The translations under genes and the position numbers were made by a program. Below, in pieces: positions 59,047 to 64,000 of a stretch of DNA of 64,000 nt. The stretch covers positions 186,001-250,000 of the forward strand of contig JAVXUO010002562.1 in NCBI GenBank assembly GCA_033065855.1, read 5' to 3'. This DNA comes from Escallonia rubra (taxonomy: Eukaryota; Streptophyta; Magnoliopsida; Escalloniales; Escalloniaceae). Numbering within the stretch: the stretch's first letter is position 1; every line of letters starts with the position of its first letter. The notes below the pieces were generated by a model. It was not told the origin of the DNA. It saw nothing but the letters and a program-made list of their open reading frames with translations, and made no database searches.

Positions 59047-62000
59047 TTATGACACCGGGTCCGCGCTGTGCCATCCCTTGGTGCATGGCGGTATGCTCAT
59101 AAACTCGTCGAATTCCTTAACATGAACGTCGCAACATTTCCACTGTAAGCTCAGAAGATAAGAAAACGTAAATGTTACGAACCAATAGAATCTCCATGAG
59201 TAAAGAAAATGACAGCAGATGCAGCATCCGAATAATTATGAAACATATAGAGCTCACCCCTCTTATCCGATCGTGAAAGATAGCAGGCCCAGGATGGTAA
59301 TTGCAAGCGGTGTCATGATTATCCTTTTCTTTAAAAGTTTTGCCACACCCTTTATTTTTGCAAATTTGGGGCTCGTTTATATTAACTATTCTCTTTACTG
59401 GAGTTGGAAGTGCTCCCTGCAGATCAGTATTGCTTTCCACAGGTACTGGACTTGATACTTTCGTGTTCGTGTCACTAGCTTGTGAACCTGTAACACAGTA
59501 ACCATTTTTAGCCTATACTAACCAGAGAAATAAACTGCATGATAAAAGACATGCCAATAAGAAGATTACCATGATCTGAGCAAAAGAATCCCTGAAGGCA
59601 CCTAGAGCAACCATCTTTTGATGATGAATTTGTTGCAGGAGCTGTTGCAGGGCTTGGTTTCTTCGCTGCAGGGGTTGCCTTTGTCAGGAGTGGTTTCTCA
59701 AGGGTGTGTATACCTGTCTTGCATCTTAAAATTCCAAAGAAAACTCAGTCAGTGAAATAGACATATTGATACAGAAGTAGTTGCTGATAATTTTGCCATC
59801 AAAGTGGCTACTAGTACAGTCAAGGAAGAGTAATCATAAGCTTATCTACCACTTCCTTTGCATAAAGTGCAGTATTTTTTAAAAGCTTATTTAACTTTAA
59901 ATAAATTGTGGTCAAAAGCCTGCAGCCTCACTATCAAATCTTCATCTCAGAAGAGCGTTCTAATTAAGTATATGGCACCATGCAAGCAATCAATGGACCT
60001 TCCAAGTTAAACACCAATTAGACCAAAAATCTCCTAACAGCAATAAATTGCGTAACAGGATATGTACCATGCTTAATTTATCAATTAGCCGTAGGGTAGC
60101 AACATGAGCAACAAGGAAAACTTTATATTAATAAGCCTATTAACTATGGAATATCGCAAAAATGTGATGGGTGCATCAGTTCTGGATGCTTCCACTTGGA
60201 TATCTCAGATCCATCTATTTAGAGTGTCAACCCTTACTTGGCAAAGGCAGGATTCGGGTCAGTACATCAGTATTTCATCCTTCTCCTCGACCAATGAAAA
60301 TAGAACAGCTATTTATGGCAAACCGAGCACGAAAAAGACCCTTAACCTCGGCTTCTTAGCTAAAGTAACAATAACGGCACATTCGCCTTCAAGACAGCAA
60401 TGCTCCTCCAATAAACAGAAGGAGATCTTGCTTTAACGACCTTGAACTGGAAACATAACAAGGCGGCTATCTCTTTTTCAAGCATAATGGTCTCCTTGCA
60501 TCTTTTCTGAGGATTGGGTGAGCACCTAAAGAGCGGAAATTCATCAAAGCTGTTGCCTATCTATGATGCATAAGTAGACAGGAATATCCCTGGAGAAAAT
60601 TCTCGACTCACGCTGTTCAAATCTAATATTTTCAATTTGTTTTAATTCATCTCAAAGGGTGAAGTCTGAACCAATAAAGAGATGTCTTGGAAATTTGATC
60701 AGATTTAATATCATCATTGCTAGACGACTAAGATTTGCTCAAAAGGAAAATCGCAAAGAAGTCTGAACCAAGAATGAGGTGTCTTCAGAAATTGGATCAA
60801 GTAATACTACACAGAACAGAAAAGTTAAGCAGAAATTTATCAATAAACTCGAGGCAGAATGCTACATCAATATAAGAAATATATTCTTTGGTTTGTAAAA
60901 ATATCGTGGCTCTGAGTTTGGCACTTCAAGCTAACAGCCTAACACAATCGGGATTCACTTCCTTTCTGCAAGTGAGCAGTGAGTTCCTCTGTGTGTGTGT
61001 GTCTGAGAGAGAGCGAGACAGAATAATACTTAGCATTCACTTAGTCACTGCAGGCCTCGGAGGAAGGGAGGGACCATTATACTCGGAAGTGATCAAGATA
61101 TCCCATGAAAAATAAACGACTCCAACAAAATACCTTACAAAAATGTAAATAGAATCATGCAAATGCAACCAAAGATGATCACAATGGAATTCAAATTACA
61201 GAGCCATATGCAAGGTGTAGTAAACTACTCACAATGTTTAACCTATAATAGCAGAAGAGGATTCCAAAATCAGGTGGTCATAAATTCTTCTTTCACTTAA
61301 AATGAACATTTTGTAAGAGAAATAATGCATACCCTGGAATATTTAGAAACTCGCTAAAATCATGACTTCTTTTCTTGCAACAACTCCACTCTTTCATTCC
61401 GTCATGAAATATAGGCTGGAAAGTTCAATTTTCAAAATTAAGTGACGAGGATATCATACTAACAGCATAAGCAATATAAAGGAAACTCTTTGAAGTACCA
61501 AATATAACTGTAGTACTTACTCCCTGATAAAAAAAGAACACCCAACCGGTGAGCCAGGCCCATAAATGCAAACAAAAACTGCGTTAGTAAATTGTCAAGG
61601 AAATTGTTCACATGTCCAAATGATGTTAAAATGCATAGCATGTACCATTGTTTTATTTTTTTATTTGGTACCTCCATATACACAAAAAAACATGTGATAC
61701 CATTGCAGCATCCATGAATTACTACTAAGTAACTCAACTATGTATCACAGAAAACCAATATCTAAAGTCATGCAAAGCGCAACATGTGTTGGAATAACGC
61801 GACTGAAACAATTAGCTCTATTTCAAATGAGACAACAAAAATTACAGAAACATGAAGCAAAACTTGCGAGGAAGTGACTAGAGACAAGGAAAACTAAAAG
61901 TGATGCAACCTGAAAACAATTTTCTCGAAGCGGCTATATATAAATGCACCACCACCCACAATAACCTGTACTTTCTTCCTTCAAACTTATATGTGAATTT

Positions 62001-63580
62001 CATTCAACTTATATAATGACTGAATCACCAAAGATGCGATGTTGCCAACTACACAGGAAGCTGAAAACATTCGTATGAGAAATATTCTCAGAAAAAAGAT
62101 CGACACAATTTGGAATGAAGGCAGTCAACTCCTGTCGTAAGTAATAGAAGTTGGTAATGCATACCTTCAGGGGCTTCATCTAAAACTCCTTACAAAGAAA
62201 TCAACAAGCAAAATCACTTTCCAGCTTATTCTAGCACCTAAATCTTGTCCTCAAACAACTACAATATTTGTGTCGCATCAGCTTAGGATATCTACGTAAT
62301 CTTGATAAGGTCTGGCTTGTTCCAAGTCCATAAGGTCTCTAAAGTTAGTTACCTTGCGAATAGTCAAGACTTATTCTTTGTACCAACACAAAATTGAGCA
62401 GCTATAATTTATTATTTGCTGGTGGTAGGTATCTTCATGGATACGAAGGCCTATTAGTGGTAGTACTATAACTAGCTCACACTGCTTCTCTTAGAGTCAC
62501 GTGGTATCAGAACTTCTTCAGTCTGCTATGCACATCATGTCCAACGCATAAGTTGCCTTCTTCTCCGCCATTTGACATGTCTGACCGTCAGAAAGATCTG
62601 ATGCCAGATGACGCAAACAGAAGTACTGTCGTCTCCGTTCTCATCCCTAATCAATTGTTTTTATGAACTGCCCCTGTAAATATATTGTATGCCCCAGCTC
62701 CAAGAACCATTCTTGCGAAGAAACAACAGAAACTTCACCTATCATCTCTATGAACAAAAAGCTTAGGCGATTCAAAGATTTTGATAATTGGGCTCGAATA
62801 CCAGAAGTTGGAATAAAGGTACAAGCAGAATTATTGTTCCGTGACCTATAATACATAGTTACTGACAGATGAAAGGTACAAATCTATAGCTATTGTGTCA
62901 ACAAATCAGCAAATCATCACCCAATAAAGGAATCTCTTGAAGGTGAGAGCCTTCTGATACAAAATAGTAAGTCCGAGAACAAGACACACCCATATCAACA
63001 CATTGATCATATACCACTACGAACCACAACATTGATATGAACCTTTTACCAAATTAGTTAGAAATTTGTTAAGATACTCCAACATCAGAGACATCCTAAT
63101 AAACAAAACCAATCCGATTATTCCACAAACTAACAATGTAACAACTCGATAAAGGTAATCGGTATCAAAAGGGAATAATAAACTACTGTTGAATACTAAA
63201 AAAAGGAAAAATGAAACTTTGAACTCTCTAAGCGTGCCAAATTTTGCAGCTAATCAAGCTTCTCAATCAGCTTCCGTTTCTAATAATTTTGGGTTCAGTC
63301 AGTCTCCTACTGAAACGGGCGGGCGCGCGCACAAACACAAGAATAAAAGTGTTCCGGGGGTGAACTATGCTATGTTAGTGCGTAAAGGATGATTGATTTG
63401 TCTTCAATAAAGCATGAGATCTAACAAATACGAGCAGTAAAGATAAAGAATAGCCAAGAAACAGTAAAGTACAGCAGTAAAAGAACAAACCGATTCATGG
63501 TAAGTGCAAGAGCCTTCTGCGTTATCGTCCTCCGTGAAAGTACCGTTGCACCCGATCCTTTGGCATTGAAGCTTCGCCAT
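59047..63580 (-). CDS. RAR1: RAR1, CHORD-domain co-chaperone
   Basis: Five exons in minus order: 63580-63491, 61415-61333, 59724-59570, 59487-59258, 59142-59047, giving 217 residues. CHORD-I occupies about residues 6-67 ([28 protein letters not shown], then CKTG-HT). A plant-type CCCH box follows ([16 protein letters not shown], about 98-113). CHORD-II lies at about 151-213 ([40 protein letters not shown]). In plants RAR1 binds SGT1 and HSP90 and stabilises NLR immune receptors. All zinc ligands expected of both CHORDs are visible. The start is [11 protein letters not shown]; an upstream TTG in frame was disregarded. Compared with many homologues, one glycine is missing at the exon 1/2 junction (YHES|PIFHDG), which may reflect the true splice site or a species difference. 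Introns 1 (2.1 kb) and 2 (1.6 kb) are long. Confidence 0.95.
59725..61332. other. RAR1 intron 2
   Basis: GT-AG intron of 1.6 kb. It holds a 110-residue plus frame (60104-60436) without recognisable features and a short TG/GA-rich microsatellite near 60990-61015. No separate gene is supported. Confidence 0.5.
61416..63490. other. RAR1 intron 1
   Basis: GT-AG intron of 2.1 kb. A CACGTGGTATCAGAACTTCT stretch near 62499 resembles an LTR primer-binding-site region, hinting at a decayed retroelement. A 67-residue frame at 63189-63392 is low in complexity and unsupported. Confidence 0.4.
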
Positions 63581-64000
63581 CTTCAAAAATCACTCTCTTT
63601 GTATATGTGTATGTTTATATCGATCGACAGTGATAGTAAGAGACCCTTTGCAGAGACTGTTGAATTATGTGTAGTTTATATAAAGAGAGCAAAGCAGTGG
63701 TTAAATCTTCAAAGCAGAGCAAAGTCTTGTTCCATACAAAGTAAGGGTTTTTCAGGAATCTGTGTTGACTGCCCCGTCTTTTTGCCTTTTCTAGTTACTT
63801 CTCAAAATTTCACCTAAATCTTACCTTATACTAATTTAATGTGCACGTTTGGGTGCCATAGTTGTAACGATAAGATCATATAAACAATGGTGTAATTGTA
63901 CATTTTTAAAAACTTGACCGGCTATTCTTTTTAAATATCTCTTCAACTCAAATTGCCTAATCTTTCTTAAAAAAAATTTAACTTTGTTAAAACATTATTT
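63581..64000. promoter_or_regulatory. RAR1 leader and upstream region
   Basis: 420 bases upstream of the RAR1 start to the window end. No other gene is seen; a clear TATA box could not be assigned. Confidence 0.35.

Noticed and set aside
63189-63392. 67-residue frame in RAR1 intron 1
   Set aside because: Low complexity, no family features, inside a spliced intron.

Overview
This window is nuclear DNA from a flowering plant, almost certainly a eudicot. The genes have GT-AG introns, long AT-rich intergenic stretches, many small DNA transposons (MITEs), tRNA-derived SINEs and degraded retroelements. It carries plant-only families: an ERECTA-type receptor kinase, RAR1, a DUF3475/DUF668 protein and A20/AN1 stress-associated proteins. 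The genus cannot be fixed from sequence alone.

Layout. 1-8.4 kb: no recognisable gene; a hAT-like TIR element, LTR fragments and a diverged tandem repeat. 8.46-9.88 kb: an intronless DUF3475/DUF668 (PSK SIMULATOR-like) gene, plus strand. 11.4-26.0 kb: an unstable block in which a unit (A20/AN1 gene plus the promoter and 5' end of the neighbouring DUF688 gene) exists three times. Only the third unit leads into an intact DUF688 gene (26.0-27.2 kb). The units differ by later insertions: a TRIM-like LTR element holding two Harbinger-type MITEs, a SINE and a hAT element; a copia gag remnant; a GC-rich TIR element. 27.3-30.7 kb, minus: an ACS10/ACS12-type aminotransferase, tail to tail with DUF688. 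30.9-32.35 kb: a 5'-truncated LINE. 33.1-34.2 kb: a hAT element and a fold-back MULE MITE, both with target-site duplications. 35.2-41.6 kb, plus: a 17-exon TPX2-like gene without the long C-terminal part of true TPX2. 42.2-49.0 kb, minus: a 27-exon ERECTA/ERL receptor kinase with three small intronic duplications, two of which copy splice sites. 49-59 kb: intergenic, with a SINE and a nested transposon pair whose inner element carries a piece of a 2-oxoglutarate dehydrogenase E1 gene. 59.0-63.6 kb, minus: RAR1 in five exons.

Function. The genes are not an operon-like unit. RAR1 (immune receptor chaperoning), the ERL kinase (stomatal and organ patterning), the TPX2-like gene (spindle/Aurora kinase) and the PSK SIMULATOR-like gene (growth signalling) act separately. 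The order DUF668, DUF688, ACS12-type, RAR1 matches what I recall of Arabidopsis At5g51670-At5g51700, and an ERL gene beside a TPX2-like gene also recurs there, so the backbone looks like an old conserved block.

Splice models were built by hand by joining exons in frame at GT/AG sites. I saw no convincing tRNA, rRNA or CRISPR locus. No wholly new molecular system is evident; the most unusual content is the transposon-captured OGDH fragment, the triplicated SAP/DUF688-promoter unit and the duplicated splice sites in the ERL gene.
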